NCBI GenBank assembly: GCA_000828075.3
Contig: JXCB02000023.1
Coordinates: 947,468 to 1,011,467 of the forward strand
Direction: 5' to 3'
Length of the DNA stretch: 64,000 bases
DNA from: Tolypothrix campylonemoides VB511288
GTDB lineage: Bacteria; Cyanobacteriota; Cyanobacteriia; Cyanobacteriales; Nostocaceae
Positions 16,669 through 24,895 of this stretch are shown in pieces. Below the pieces are notes generated by a model that saw only the letters and a program-made list of their open reading frames with translations, searched no databases and had not been told where the DNA came from. Each line of letters begins with the position of its first letter. Position 1 is the first letter of the stretch. The position numbers were made by a program, and so were the translations under genes.

Positions 16669-17070
16669 ATGATGGTAACATTTTTCACCACCCTAGCTAC
16701 AGCTTTGAGTCTGCTGATTGTAGATTTAGTTGTTCCTGGTGTTAACATTGCTAATTTTCCATCGGCTTTAATTGCTGCTCTGGCTATTGGCTTAGTAAAT
16801 GGATCAGTTAAGCCTGTTCTTTCTGTTCTTTCTTTGCCCCTGAACTTTTTAAGCTTAGGAGCATTTTCGCTTGTAGTCAACGGTATCTGTTTCTCTTTAG
16901 CAGCATTTCTGGTTCCTGGCTTCAGAGTTCATGGACTCATTGCTTTTCTTCTCGGTCCGGTAGTTCTTTCTTTTGGTAATACTTTCATTACCAAGTACTT
17001 TGCTGAAAGAAATCTGGCTTTACCTGGCAGCCAAGATGCGAAGAACAAAGCAGAATTGCCATCAAGCTAA
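16669..17070 (+). CDS. Phage-holin-4-like (YvlD/DUF360-type) small membrane protein
   Basis: 133 residues with four hydrophobic segments and the family-typical pattern: LLIVDLVVPGVNI at the start, then GLVNGSVKPVLSVLSLPLNFLS and a closing amphipathic end. Proteins of this family are annotated as phage holin family members, but chromosomal copies are general inner-membrane proteins of unknown role, some induced by envelope stress. The start is ATG 16669; an ATG one codon later is equivalent. It precedes a Pmp3-like gene. Confidence 0.78.
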   Translation: MMVTFFTTLATALSLLIVDLVVPGVNIANFPSALIAALAIGLVNGSVKPVLSVLSLPLNFLSLGAFSLVVNGICFSLAAFLVPGFRVHGLIAFLLGPVVLSFGNTFITKYFAERNLALPGSQDAKNKAELPSS

Positions 17071-17132
17071 ATATCAGCAGTTACCAGTAGAGACGAAAGT
17101 ATTCTTGTCTCTACTCTACGCCGAAACAAGAT

Positions 17133-17153
17133 AACTCCTGTGGAGGAGTTTTT
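17133..17153 (+). terminator. Intrinsic terminator after the holin-like gene
   Basis: AACTCC and GGAGTT form a 6-bp stem with a 6-base loop, followed immediately by TTTT. It lies 62 bp after the stop codon. Confidence 0.6.
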
Positions 17154-17212
17154 CATTCGGTTCATTCAAGAAAATAAAAGTGAAAACAGTTTAAAAAAGT
17201 AGCAGAAACCCC

Positions 17213-17404
17213 ATGAAATTAGTTCGTTTTATTCTAGGTTTAGTCGTGCCTCCTTTAGGCGTTTTTCTTACAGCTGGCGTTGGTCCTACTCTGTTGATTA
17301 ATGTTTTGTTGACGCTTCTTGGTTGGCTTCCCGGTAGTATTCATGCAATTTGGGTCATTGCCAAGCACGAAGAGAAAATGGACAGAGGGGGAGAAATATA
17401 CTAA
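17213..17404 (+). CDS. YqaE/Pmp3-family small membrane protein
   Basis: 63 residues with two hydrophobic helices. It shows the Pmp3 signature layout: VVPPLGVFLTAG in helix 1, then LLINVLLTLLGWLPGSIHAIW in helix 2, and a charged tail. Members are small plasma-membrane proteins linked in yeast and plants to salt and cold tolerance through membrane potential; bacterial roles are less clear. Its place beside the holin-like and coiled-coil genes would fit a membrane-stress group (inference). Confidence 0.82.
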   Translation: MKLVRFILGLVVPPLGVFLTAGVGPTLLINVLLTLLGWLPGSIHAIWVIAKHEEKMDRGGEIY

Positions 17405-17468
17405 CCTTTTGCACTATTGGTAGTCATCTTCCTTGAAATTCCAACAAAAGACGCTAACTAAAAAATGT

Positions 17469-17502
17469 AGAGACGCGGCATTCATGTCGCGTCTCTATTT
17501 TA
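17469..17502 (+). terminator. Hairpin terminator after the Pmp3-like gene
   Basis: AGAGACGCG and CGCGTCTCT pair as a 9-bp stem over a 10-base loop, followed by ATTTTAG. It resembles the GTAGAGACG palindromes at 42783. Confidence 0.65.
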
Positions 17503-17568
17503 GATTATGTATTTAGATTATGTAAAAATTAGGATAGGCATTTGCCTACCCTGTCGCTGGTAGTCTGC

Positions 17569-18348
17569 CTATTTCTTAACAGGTTCTTTATCTTTCAACC
17601 TGTCAGCCGCCGCATGGAGTAACTCCCTTAATATTTGTTTGATCTGACGCTCTTTTTTAGCGATCGCCGTACCTGCTTCGCCAAGTTTTTCGTCTATCTG
17701 CGTACTTTTTTCTTGTACCTGTGCAACTACTACTTCTGCTTGTGGACGAGCTTGGTCAAACCAGTTTTTCGCCTCGTCTAAATATCCTTGAACTTCCTGA
17801 GAACGCCCACCATAACGTGCTGCTAAATTAGCTTGTACAATGGCTAGCTGTGCTCGCAGTTGAGCATAGCGTTTCTTTAACAATTCTGCTTCCTCACTAT
17901 TTTTGATGCCATCGATAGCAGATTCAATAGCGGTTTTTGCACTAGCAGATTTTTCTTTGCTCGTATCTTGAATTTCTGTTAATATTCCTTCAACTTCTTG
18001 CTGAATTTTTTCTTCTTCTTGATCTAATTTAGCCTGTAACTGCTTAACTTCAGCTTGAGTTTTTGCGATCGCTTCATGTCTTTTACTATTAACTGCTTCC
18101 AACGCTCCCTCAATGGATGCCGTCACTTCTTCTTTCACGTCACTGCCTTTTTCTTGTAAGTTTTCAATGACAGTAGAGACAGCATCTTTAACAAGGGTGC
18201 GAAGTTCAGTAGAACCTTCTTTAAACTCAGAAACTACCTGAGAAAGTGCAGATTTTACAATTTCTCGAACACGTTCGGCTCTGACTTGTCCGGTTTGTTT
18301 GGCTTGTTGCAGATCGTTTTTAATTTGCTCTTTGATATTATTAGTCAT
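17569..18348 (-). CDS. Coiled-coil / LEA-like helical protein
   Basis: 259 residues from the ATG at 18348 (MTNNIKEQIKND). The frame is open further upstream, but those residues look non-coding. Nearly the whole chain is predicted helix rich in Ala, Glu, Lys and Gln, with blocks like ALSQVVSEFKEGSTELRTLV and heptad-like QLQAKLDQEEEKIQQEVEG. There are no Cys residues and no membrane segment. It resembles apolipoprotein/LEA-type or DUF-class cyanobacterial helical proteins. No enzymatic motif is seen and the function is unknown. Confidence 0.7.
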   Translation of the reverse strand: MTNNIKEQIKNDLQQAKQTGQVRAERVREIVKSALSQVVSEFKEGSTELRTLVKDAVSTVIENLQEKGSDVKEEVTASIEGALEAVNSKRHEAIAKTQAEVKQLQAKLDQEEEKIQQEVEGILTEIQDTSKEKSASAKTAIESAIDGIKNSEEAELLKKRYAQLRAQLAIVQANLAARYGGRSQEVQGYLDEAKNWFDQARPQAEVVVAQVQEKSTQIDEKLGEAGTAIAKKERQIKQILRELLHAAADRLKDKEPVKK

Positions 18349-18589
18349 CTTTTCTAATTCTCTTTGAAATTTAAGTAATAGAAATTTATCGACATGAGAT
18401 TTCTTGCAAAAATCTGGTTTTTGGCTCTTTGGAACCACTGAACTAGGCAGATACACAAGAGACAAATTATCTGTATGTATCTGTAGTTTCATCTTAAAAA
18501 AAATTAACTTTTGCAAGAATCAGCTCATGTCTCTTCTTTATCGTGACGCAATATTTTATCAGGGTGTACATCCTTTAGGTAGAAAACAA

Positions 18590-20035
18590 CTAACTAGCTA
18601 AAGGAAAGGCAGCAGCTAATATCCAACCAAACAATAACGCGCTACCAATGCCATAACTCCAAGGTTCTGCAAACAAGCTGGCAACATAAGAAAAAATACT
18701 CATAACCAAGGGAAACAATGGCAGTAAAAGGTAAATGAAGCCGAGTTCAGGCAACAAGTAAAGCACCAAAATAAAACCCCCTACCAAAATCACACTTTGT
18801 CCCAGCCACCACAAAATTCGTCGTCCAACTCCAACGCCTTGTTGTGCAACTCCAGATGCCAAAAACCAAGGAAAACAAGCAAGTGACATGAGGGGAAACA
18901 ACTGAAAACGTGCTGGAATCAGCCACCACTGCAACCACACCACCTGCGCCATAGCACCAAAGGCAACCCACAATAGTACAAATAGCCCTACACCTAGCCC
19001 CACAGTTCGTAGTGTAGGACGCGGCAAGCGAGACATGACAGCCAGCCAAACGAAACCCGCAGCGCCAAACCAAATGCTCACCGCACCACCTACCAGCAAA
19101 CCACCTAAACTGTTAATATCGCCACCACGACTCAACAATGCGAGTACACCGCTTGCGACAAATGGTGCTGCAACTAAACCTGTCCAACTTCTAAACTGAT
19201 GAACTTTCAGCTTATCAGGGGTGGGGTGCAAAATCGGCGCAACTGCACCAAGTAAAGCCAGCCATGCAAGCAAATGCAGGAAATACCAAATCATTCGATA
19301 GTCAACATAATTACTGCTGTGTTGGACTCCAAACGTCGCATCAAGCCACTTTTTGGCGGCTTGGTGACTAGCATCGCGGAATAAAATGGTGATGTGTTCA
19401 GCGTTGGGAATGACGACAAGCGATCGCCCCCTTCCAGCAGCCAAATCTTTATTTTCTCCTCCCGCCGTCCTCAGCAACCGCTGTGCATTGGCAACAAAGC
19501 GACCTTCCCAAGTACCAGCTTGCAACTGCAGGTTACGCGGGGTTGATGGCGTTACATTCGCACCCGTAGGTGAAACGGCAACAGTTGCAGCAAAACGGTT
19601 GAGATTCTGAATACCCGCCGACATCACCGCACCACTTCCCATAGAATGCCCCAATAACGCCAAGCGCGACGAATCTACCTCTGGTTGTTCCAAAATTGCT
19701 GCATAAGCAAGATCCAAGTTTTGCTGGAGTGAACCGCCCTCTAATGGTTTGGCGTTCGCCCCATGACTGTTAAAATCCCATAGCATCACAGCATAACCTG
19801 CGTGTGCCAAAACATGGGCGTAACCCAACATCAACTGTTTAGAACCCGCATAACCGTGTGCTATGAGGACACCCGGTATCTTCTGGGCGTTGCGTGGCGC
19901 AAAGTACAGCATCGGTACTCCTTCACGTTCAAGGCTACGCACTACTAATCCAGTTCGCGCTGTAATGACACCCCACCAAGAAAAGGCAATCAGCAACAGT
20001 GCGGCGATCGCCAATAATAAACGCTTGCGATTCAT
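18590..20035 (-). CDS. Alpha/beta hydrolase with C-terminal multispanning membrane domain
   Basis: 481 residues. An N-terminal hydrophobic anchor (about 5-25) is followed by an alpha/beta hydrolase domain. This has LIAHGYAGSKQ as the oxyanion region, LLGHSMGSG with the nucleophile Ser131, and PNAEHITILF as the likely catalytic His region near 214. From about 245 to the end there are roughly six to seven hydrophobic segments. A serine esterase or lipase-like reaction at the membrane is predicted; the substrate is unknown. The coupling of hydrolase and large membrane region is a known but uncharacterised arrangement. Confidence 0.8.
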   Translation of the reverse strand: MNRKRLLLAIAALLLIAFSWWGVITARTGLVVRSLEREGVPMLYFAPRNAQKIPGVLIAHGYAGSKQLMLGYAHVLAHAGYAVMLWDFNSHGANAKPLEGGSLQQNLDLAYAAILEQPEVDSSRLALLGHSMGSGAVMSAGIQNLNRFAATVAVSPTGANVTPSTPRNLQLQAGTWEGRFVANAQRLLRTAGGENKDLAAGRGRSLVVIPNAEHITILFRDASHQAAKKWLDATFGVQHSSNYVDYRMIWYFLHLLAWLALLGAVAPILHPTPDKLKVHQFRSWTGLVAAPFVASGVLALLSRGGDINSLGGLLVGGAVSIWFGAAGFVWLAVMSRLPRPTLRTVGLGVGLFVLLWVAFGAMAQVVWLQWWLIPARFQLFPLMSLACFPWFLASGVAQQGVGVGRRILWWLGQSVILVGGFILVLYLLPELGFIYLLLPLFPLVMSIFSYVASLFAEPWSYGIGSALLFGWILAAAFPLAS

Positions 20036-20113
20036 CTAAGTTGTGATTTTGCAGACACTCTAGATGATAATCAACACAGAGAGCATCAAAATTCTATCCT
20101 GCAAAGGAGATTT

Positions 20114-20123
20114 AGTTATGTAG
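20114..20123. repeat. Target-site duplication, left copy (AGTTATGTAG)
   Basis: This 10-bp direct repeat flanks the mobile element on its left side. The identical right copy is at 20426-20435. Confidence 0.8.
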
Positions 20124-20425
20124 GAATGGCACGCTTGTTAAGACCAAACTCTTGTGCCGACTCGTTAAGAGCTTCCGGGCTCTTAACGCATTTTGGGGGG
20201 CTGCCTCGGGTTAAAATATTGCAGGCAGAGCCTCTAGTACACGACGGCGGAAATAAAGCTACCATTCAAAAGCAGCGAAAAGCCTACAGAATCAGCCTTT
20301 TGACTTTTGACTTTTGACTTTTGACTTCCGCGCAGCGGTACTAGGAATTGCGTTACAAGGGCTGTGCCTTGTAACGAGAAAAAAGCTTAATTTCAAAGGG
20401 TTTCACGTTAACAAGCGTGCCATTC
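20124..20425. mobile_element. 302-bp MITE-like non-autonomous element
   Basis: The element starts with GAATGGCACGCTTGTTAA and ends with the exact reverse complement at 20408-20425, an 18-bp perfect terminal inverted repeat. AGTTATGTAG is duplicated directly outside each end. The inside is non-coding. It contains two strong hairpins, CGTTAAGAGC...GCTCTTAACG (about 20162-20187) and CGTTACAAGG...CCTTGTAACG (about 20351-20376), plus a TTTTGAC heptamer tract (about 20297-20329). The 10-bp duplication fits IS4-like and some other DDE transposases. No transposase is encoded here, so mobilisation would be in trans. Confidence 0.88.
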
Positions 20426-20765
20426 AGTTATGTAGCTTGTAGAAATCACTTACTAGGCGATGCCAAGAATGACTTTGAAAGCAGTAAAAGAAAGTTTGTA
20501 GTAAGGGCTGTCTTCCCTTAAAATCCTCGTCCCTTATTTTTTTCCATTTATCCTTGTCAAGTGGCGGTAAATGAAGTACATGGCTCACTCTGTGCGAGCG
20601 AATATTTCTCCTAAGCAATACTTGTAGGAAATGTAGTACATACATTTTGGAAATGATGTTCACCTCCAGAGTATTATTAATGCCTGGAGTCATCGAAAGA
20701 AGCGATCGCCTTAGGCTTTTTAGTCCTACCGCAGTTGATATCATTCCTGATATAGGATGGCTCAT
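20424..20765 (-). CDS. Possible small hypothetical protein (doubtful)
   Basis: 113 codons, rich in Leu, Ser, Arg and His, with no recognised motif. Its stop codon (TGA) falls at the border of the 302-bp element. Without the insertion the frame would also stop there (TAA), so the insertion did not truncate it. There is no clear ribosome-binding site. Coding status is uncertain. Confidence 0.22.
   Translation of the reverse strand: MSHPISGMISTAVGLKSLRRSLLSMTPGINNTLEVNIISKMYVLHFLQVLLRRNIRSHRVSHVLHLPPLDKDKWKKIRDEDFKGRQPLLQTFFYCFQSHSWHRLVSDFYKLHN
20426..20435. repeat. Target-site duplication, right copy (AGTTATGTAG)
   Basis: Identical to 20114-20123. Together the pair marks a single insertion event of the 302-bp element. 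Confidence 0.8.
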
Positions 20766-20837
20766 ACTGTAGAGACAGTAGTTTCAAAGCAAAGGACAAA
20801 GAAGTTCAGTAGCTTCCGCTAGAATAAAGGAATTTCT

Positions 20838-22052
20838 ATGAAATTTGATGTCTTCTTCTCCATCTGCCAAACAGAGATTAACGGTTACCTTCCCAATGAA
20901 CGCACCATGTTCCATAATTTCTTTGACCAAGTGAGTCATGCAGATGAGCTTGGTTACGAAATAGCTTGGGTGGCAGAGAGTCATCTTTCATGTGAAGTTC
21001 AAAAACATAATCCAAATCCTGTTATTCCCAATTTCAAAAGCGAGATTGGTCTCAATACCGATATTCTCCAGTTAGCCCATAGAATTTTTGCTCTTACAAA
21101 ACGCATTCACGTAGGTTCAGCCATTCGCAATATCCTTGTCAACGGTGGTCCGATAGCTCATGCTGAAGCCGTGAAAACGTTTCTTACTCTTCATGAGTTA
21201 GACGAAGCTGAAAATCGTCTTATTCACCTCGGTTTTGCCACTGGACGTTTTCCCTTTTCCAATGCTCCTTATGGCATCGTTCCCCGTTCTGCTGTCGAAA
21301 ATGCAGCTTGGCGTGTCATCAAGGTAAAACTTTTTCAAGAAGCCACCGAAATTTTCCTACGCTTTGTTAGGGGTGATATTTTCTCATCACAGGAGGTCAG
21401 ATCCAAAATTATCAGTCCTGAAGACTTCAAGAGCGATCAGGAATGGTCAAAAGTTCTTCAGGTATATGGTAAACAAGTGAACCAAATCGAAATTCCCCCT
21501 TTCTGGAATTTTGACCGTATTGGTATTATCCCCGCTCAAGCATCTCTCAATCTGTTGCGGTTAATTATTGGTTCTCATAACCCTATAACTCAGGAGTTGG
21601 CAAATACTATTTTACCTTGTAGAGTTTTTAACCTTTCCATCACACCTGAAGCAGACATTGAAGAAACTCATCGACGCATGAAAACCAAATTTCATCCAGA
21701 TGGAGGAGAATGGCAACGTTGGTATATGCCACGCACCGTTCTGGTTTTTATCGATAATACTCCCAAAAAGTCTATTGCTCAAAGACGGGCAATAGCACGC
21801 GCAAGAGCTAATCAAGCACTGCACGCATATTGGCAAGCGATTGAGGGAACAATTGACCCACAAAAGATTATCAAAGCTACAAACAATGCACTAGTTGGGA
21901 CTTCAGAGGATATTGTTCTACAAATACGAGAACGCTTTCATCCAGAAGATCGTCTTATGCTTTGGTTTGACTTCTTTAATCACAATAACGAAGAAGTTAA
22001 AGAAAGTATGACTCAATTTATGAGAAATGTTTGCCCTTATTTTGATTCATAA
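20838..22052 (+). CDS. LLM-class (luciferase-like) flavin-dependent oxidoreductase
   Basis: A 404-residue luciferase-like monooxygenase. The N-terminal strand MKFDVFFSICQTE, ADELGYEIAWVAESHLSCE, LAHRIFALTKRIHVGSAI and GGPIAHAEAVKTFLTL follow the bacterial luciferase/alkanal monooxygenase barrel order. It should use reduced FMN and O2 to oxidise an organic substrate, supplied with FMNH2 by a separate reductase. ATAAAGGAATTT precedes the ATG. The substrate is unknown. It begins a redox-enzyme stretch, but it is separated from cytochrome c6 by ~840 bp and a minus-strand gene. Confidence 0.85.
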   Translation: MKFDVFFSICQTEINGYLPNERTMFHNFFDQVSHADELGYEIAWVAESHLSCEVQKHNPNPVIPNFKSEIGLNTDILQLAHRIFALTKRIHVGSAIRNILVNGGPIAHAEAVKTFLTLHELDEAENRLIHLGFATGRFPFSNAPYGIVPRSAVENAAWRVIKVKLFQEATEIFLRFVRGDIFSSQEVRSKIISPEDFKSDQEWSKVLQVYGKQVNQIEIPPFWNFDRIGIIPAQASLNLLRLIIGSHNPITQELANTILPCRVFNLSITPEADIEETHRRMKTKFHPDGGEWQRWYMPRTVLVFIDNTPKKSIAQRRAIARARANQALHAYWQAIEGTIDPQKIIKATNNALVGTSEDIVLQIRERFHPEDRLMLWFDFFNHNNEEVKESMTQFMRNVCPYFDS

Positions 22053-22142
22053 TGTCGTGTCCAGTAGCATCGGTTGTGTATAGTAGGGTTGGGTAAATCC
22101 TGCTCAAAATATAGTCATTTCTAAGCGTGTCAAATGTGCTCT

Positions 22143-22421
22143 CTAACGGTTCTGGGTTTTGGATCTTCGTGCCGAGCACGGCGGCGTTCGGTGTGCCCCA
22201 AAGTATTTTTCACTGCGATAACGCAGCCACACCCGCAACACTTGGGGAATCTGTTCTTTTTGTTCCTTGCTCAACGTGTTGTAAAGGGCTAACGCCCGAT
22301 TGCGTTCAGCCCGACAGGCAGCGTTGTTGTGGGCATCCCAATAACTGCGAGCTACCCGAATCCGCCGACAGACTTCTTTAATGAGCACTTCCCCAGTGAG
22401 TGGAACATCCTGCTTTGCCAT
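22143..22421 (-). CDS. Small conserved-looking hypothetical protein
   Basis: 92 residues, basic, helical and well formed: EVLIKEVCRRIRVARSYWD followed by ALALYNTLSKEQKEQIPQVL and LRVWLRYRSEKYF. I know no assigned function. The sequence style is that of a genuine small cyanobacterial protein, though the last ~15 residues are low complexity and basic. Confidence 0.55.
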   Translation of the reverse strand: MAKQDVPLTGEVLIKEVCRRIRVARSYWDAHNNAACRAERNRALALYNTLSKEQKEQIPQVLRVWLRYRSEKYFGAHRTPPCSARRSKTQNR

Positions 22422-22893
22422 ACGTTGAGATGCTACAAATTTCTAATGCCATTGTAGCGAGTTAGACCTAAATTAAACTCGTCAAATCCGGAAATATGGA
22501 CATCTTCTGTACGTGGTGTAGACAAAGCCTTGTCATGCCGTCTGTACTCTTTCTATACGCTTGTCTGTACACCATACGGTAAATTCCAAAGTCCCTAAGT
22601 CCGCGAACCCACACTTGTTGCTGACTCATTGAAACTTTCCGTTTTGTTGCTATTGCCTTTGGCACTGGGCTTCGCTCAGATCCGTTTTATACTCTTTTAT
22701 AGTCATCTGCCACTTGTAATATCATGTTAAAGGCATCATACGCGAGCGCTTCTTCGCGAAGCGATGTCTTTAGATTTACTTTATAAATCAGCTCTAAGTG
22801 AAGACAGCACTCACTACGAAGTAGGAGTATATTTTACGTTAATTTCGCCTACTTACTTATCAACCCCAAAATACAACCCAATGTAATATTGAA
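22422..22893. other. Intergenic region before cytochrome c6
   Basis: No convincing gene is seen; a 65-codon minus-strand frame at 22468-22665 has no protein-like support. A small CGCTTC/GAAGCG palindrome of the TTCGCGAAGC type is present at about 22748-22765. The last 150 bp presumably hold the petJ promoter. Confidence 0.4.
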
Positions 22894-23241
22894 ATGAATA
22901 TCAAATTGAAAAAACTACTCACAATTATCTTACTAACACTCATTGTCTTAAATCTGAACTTCATTCCTACAGCATTAGCCGCCGATACAGCAAACGGCGA
23001 AAAAATATTTAGCGTTCAATGTGCGGGTTGTCATATTAACGGTAGCAACATTGTTAGGCGAGGTAAAAACTTAAAACTAAAAGCGCTCAAAAAATATGGT
23101 ATGGATTCCATTGAGGCAATTTCCTCTATAGTTGCTAATGGTAAAAATAATATGTCAGCTTACAAAGACCGTCTTACGGAGCAAGAAATACAAAATGTCT
23201 CTGCTTATGTTTTAGAGCAAGCTCAAAAAGGCTGGCGTTAG
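22894..23241 (+). CDS. petJ: Cytochrome c6 (cytochrome c553)-like lumenal electron carrier
   Basis: 115 residues. A signal peptide (about 1-29, ending ALA-AD) directs export to the thylakoid lumen or periplasm. The mature chain starts ADTANGEKIF, has the haem-binding CAGCH (43-47) and the axial methionine M87 in NNMSAY, and ends with helix IQNVSAYVLEQAQKGW. This is the cytochrome c6 pattern. It carries electrons between the b6f complex and photosystem I or oxidase. GRR-type basic residues (IVRRGKNLKLKALKK) suggest a basic variant. The P450 start is only 42 bp downstream, so co-transcription is likely. Confidence 0.88.
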   Translation: MNIKLKKLLTIILLTLIVLNLNFIPTALAADTANGEKIFSVQCAGCHINGSNIVRRGKNLKLKALKKYGMDSIEAISSIVANGKNNMSAYKDRLTEQEIQNVSAYVLEQAQKGWR

Positions 23242-23283
23242 TTAGAATATTTGTCCATAAAACTAGGAACTGTTTTACGAACG

Positions 23284-24765
23284 ATGACAACAATCACCGC
23301 TCAACCGAGATGGACTGTACCTGGACCTCGCCCTTTACCAATTCTGGGACGCCCTGCTATGCTCTTACGCTTCGCCACAGACTCGATAGGAGTATCGCGT
23401 TCTCTGTTTCAAACCTATGGTCCGGTCGTCTCCCTGACAGCAGGCGGGGGCACTAATCTCTACTCACCGCTTCCCAATTGTCCTGGCACAGTGTTGACCT
23501 ACGGTTCGGAATATGTTCGTCAAGTGACCAGCCAGCACGAGATTTACTACAAGTATCCCTTGTCCGGGAGGTTGTACAGTAAGCGGGATGATTCAAAGCG
23601 CACAAAACCGCTCAAGCACTTTCTCGCTGGGCTATTTGGTGTCAACAGTCTAACTCACCGCCAGCACCGCCAGCTTTTGATGCCTGCCTTTCATAAACAG
23701 CGAATCGATTCCTGCCGCGACGATATTGTTGCTATGACCCAATCGGTTCTAGAGCAATTGCCGATTAACCAGCCAACCGACATTGCTGAGGTGATGCGAC
23801 TCCTCACCCTGCGCATAACGACCAAGACCCTGTTCGGTAGTGATATTGGTGAGGAGGGGGGTAGAACCACCAAGATTTTACAAAAAGCTTTGACTTTAGA
23901 GGGTAGTGTTGGGGTTGCTCTGTTGCCCTTTGACTTACCAGGGCTACCCTACCATCACTTACTCAATTTAATGGCGCAACTGGATGACGAAATGCGCGCC
24001 CTCATTCAGCGTAAACAAGTGAGTGGCACTGATGATGGGGACGTACTCTCAATGTTAATCCAAGCACGGGATGCTGAGAGTGGTGTGGCGCTGACTGAGG
24101 ACGAACTGCTCGGACACGTAGGTGCAATCTTTGCGGCGGGGCATGAAACCAGTGCCAATGCCCTCACGTGGACGTTATTTTTGCTTTCACAACATCCAGA
24201 GGTAGCTGCCGACTTGCTTGATGAACTCCAGAGCATGTTGCAGGGAGAAGCACCAACCATCGAGCAGTTGCAGCAGTTACCGTTGTTGGAGCGAGTCATT
24301 AAAGAAAGTATGCGAGTGTTCGCTCCTGTACCCTGGAACGCGCGTGTTACCTCGCAACCGACTGAACTCGGAGGTTACGCCTTGCCAGCCGGAACCGAAG
24401 TTTTCGTCAACATTTACCAAACCCATCATATGCCCGAAGTTTATCCAGAGCCAGAGAGATTTAATCCCAAGCGCTGGGAGGGATTTGAACCTACGATGTT
24501 TGAATACAACCCTTTTAGTGCAGGATCACGCATCTGCATTGGGGCTGGCTTTGCGATGCTGACCATTAAGATTGTAGTGGCAATGCTTCTACAAAAATAC
24601 CGCCTGCAATACCTTCCGCAGCAAAGAGTTGAACGCTGTGGTTTTATTGTCATGACTCCCAAGTACGGGATGCCGATGATGGTTCACAAGCAAGACCGCC
24701 AGTTTGCTCAGGGAGTGGGTGGTGTGCGGGGAAATGTGCGTGAGATGGTGCAGTTGCCAGCATGA
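23284..24765 (+). CDS. Cytochrome P450
   Basis: 493 residues from the ATG at 23284; a TTG 33 bp upstream is possible. All key P450 elements are present: I-helix AGHET at 285-289, ExxR in ESMRVF, and the haem loop FSAGSRICIG with cysteine ligand C418. The N-terminal PGPRPLPILGRP is the usual proline-rich entry. It should hydroxylate a lipophilic substrate using O2 and two electrons, with redox partners not encoded adjacent except possibly cytochrome c6 or the cell's ferredoxin. It has no membrane anchor and is cytosolic. The substrate is unknown. Confidence 0.92.
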   Translation: MTTITAQPRWTVPGPRPLPILGRPAMLLRFATDSIGVSRSLFQTYGPVVSLTAGGGTNLYSPLPNCPGTVLTYGSEYVRQVTSQHEIYYKYPLSGRLYSKRDDSKRTKPLKHFLAGLFGVNSLTHRQHRQLLMPAFHKQRIDSCRDDIVAMTQSVLEQLPINQPTDIAEVMRLLTLRITTKTLFGSDIGEEGGRTTKILQKALTLEGSVGVALLPFDLPGLPYHHLLNLMAQLDDEMRALIQRKQVSGTDDGDVLSMLIQARDAESGVALTEDELLGHVGAIFAAGHETSANALTWTLFLLSQHPEVAADLLDELQSMLQGEAPTIEQLQQLPLLERVIKESMRVFAPVPWNARVTSQPTELGGYALPAGTEVFVNIYQTHHMPEVYPEPERFNPKRWEGFEPTMFEYNPFSAGSRICIGAGFAMLTIKIVVAMLLQKYRLQYLPQQRVERCGFIVMTPKYGMPMMVHKQDRQFAQGVGGVRGNVREMVQLPA

Positions 24766-24895
24766 AACAGCCAGCGCGCTCGACGATCAATTATACTCTC
24801 AAGCAAGACCTAAAGTTTTTGTCGTTCAATAGTTGGAGGACGGCATTCCTCCCCTGCCATGCTTGACCCATGAAAGGGGTATTCTGCCGTAATTT

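Noticed and set aside
22468-22665. 65-codon minus-strand frame before petJ
   Set aside because: No ribosome-binding site, no recognisable motif and an unbalanced composition; likely non-coding.
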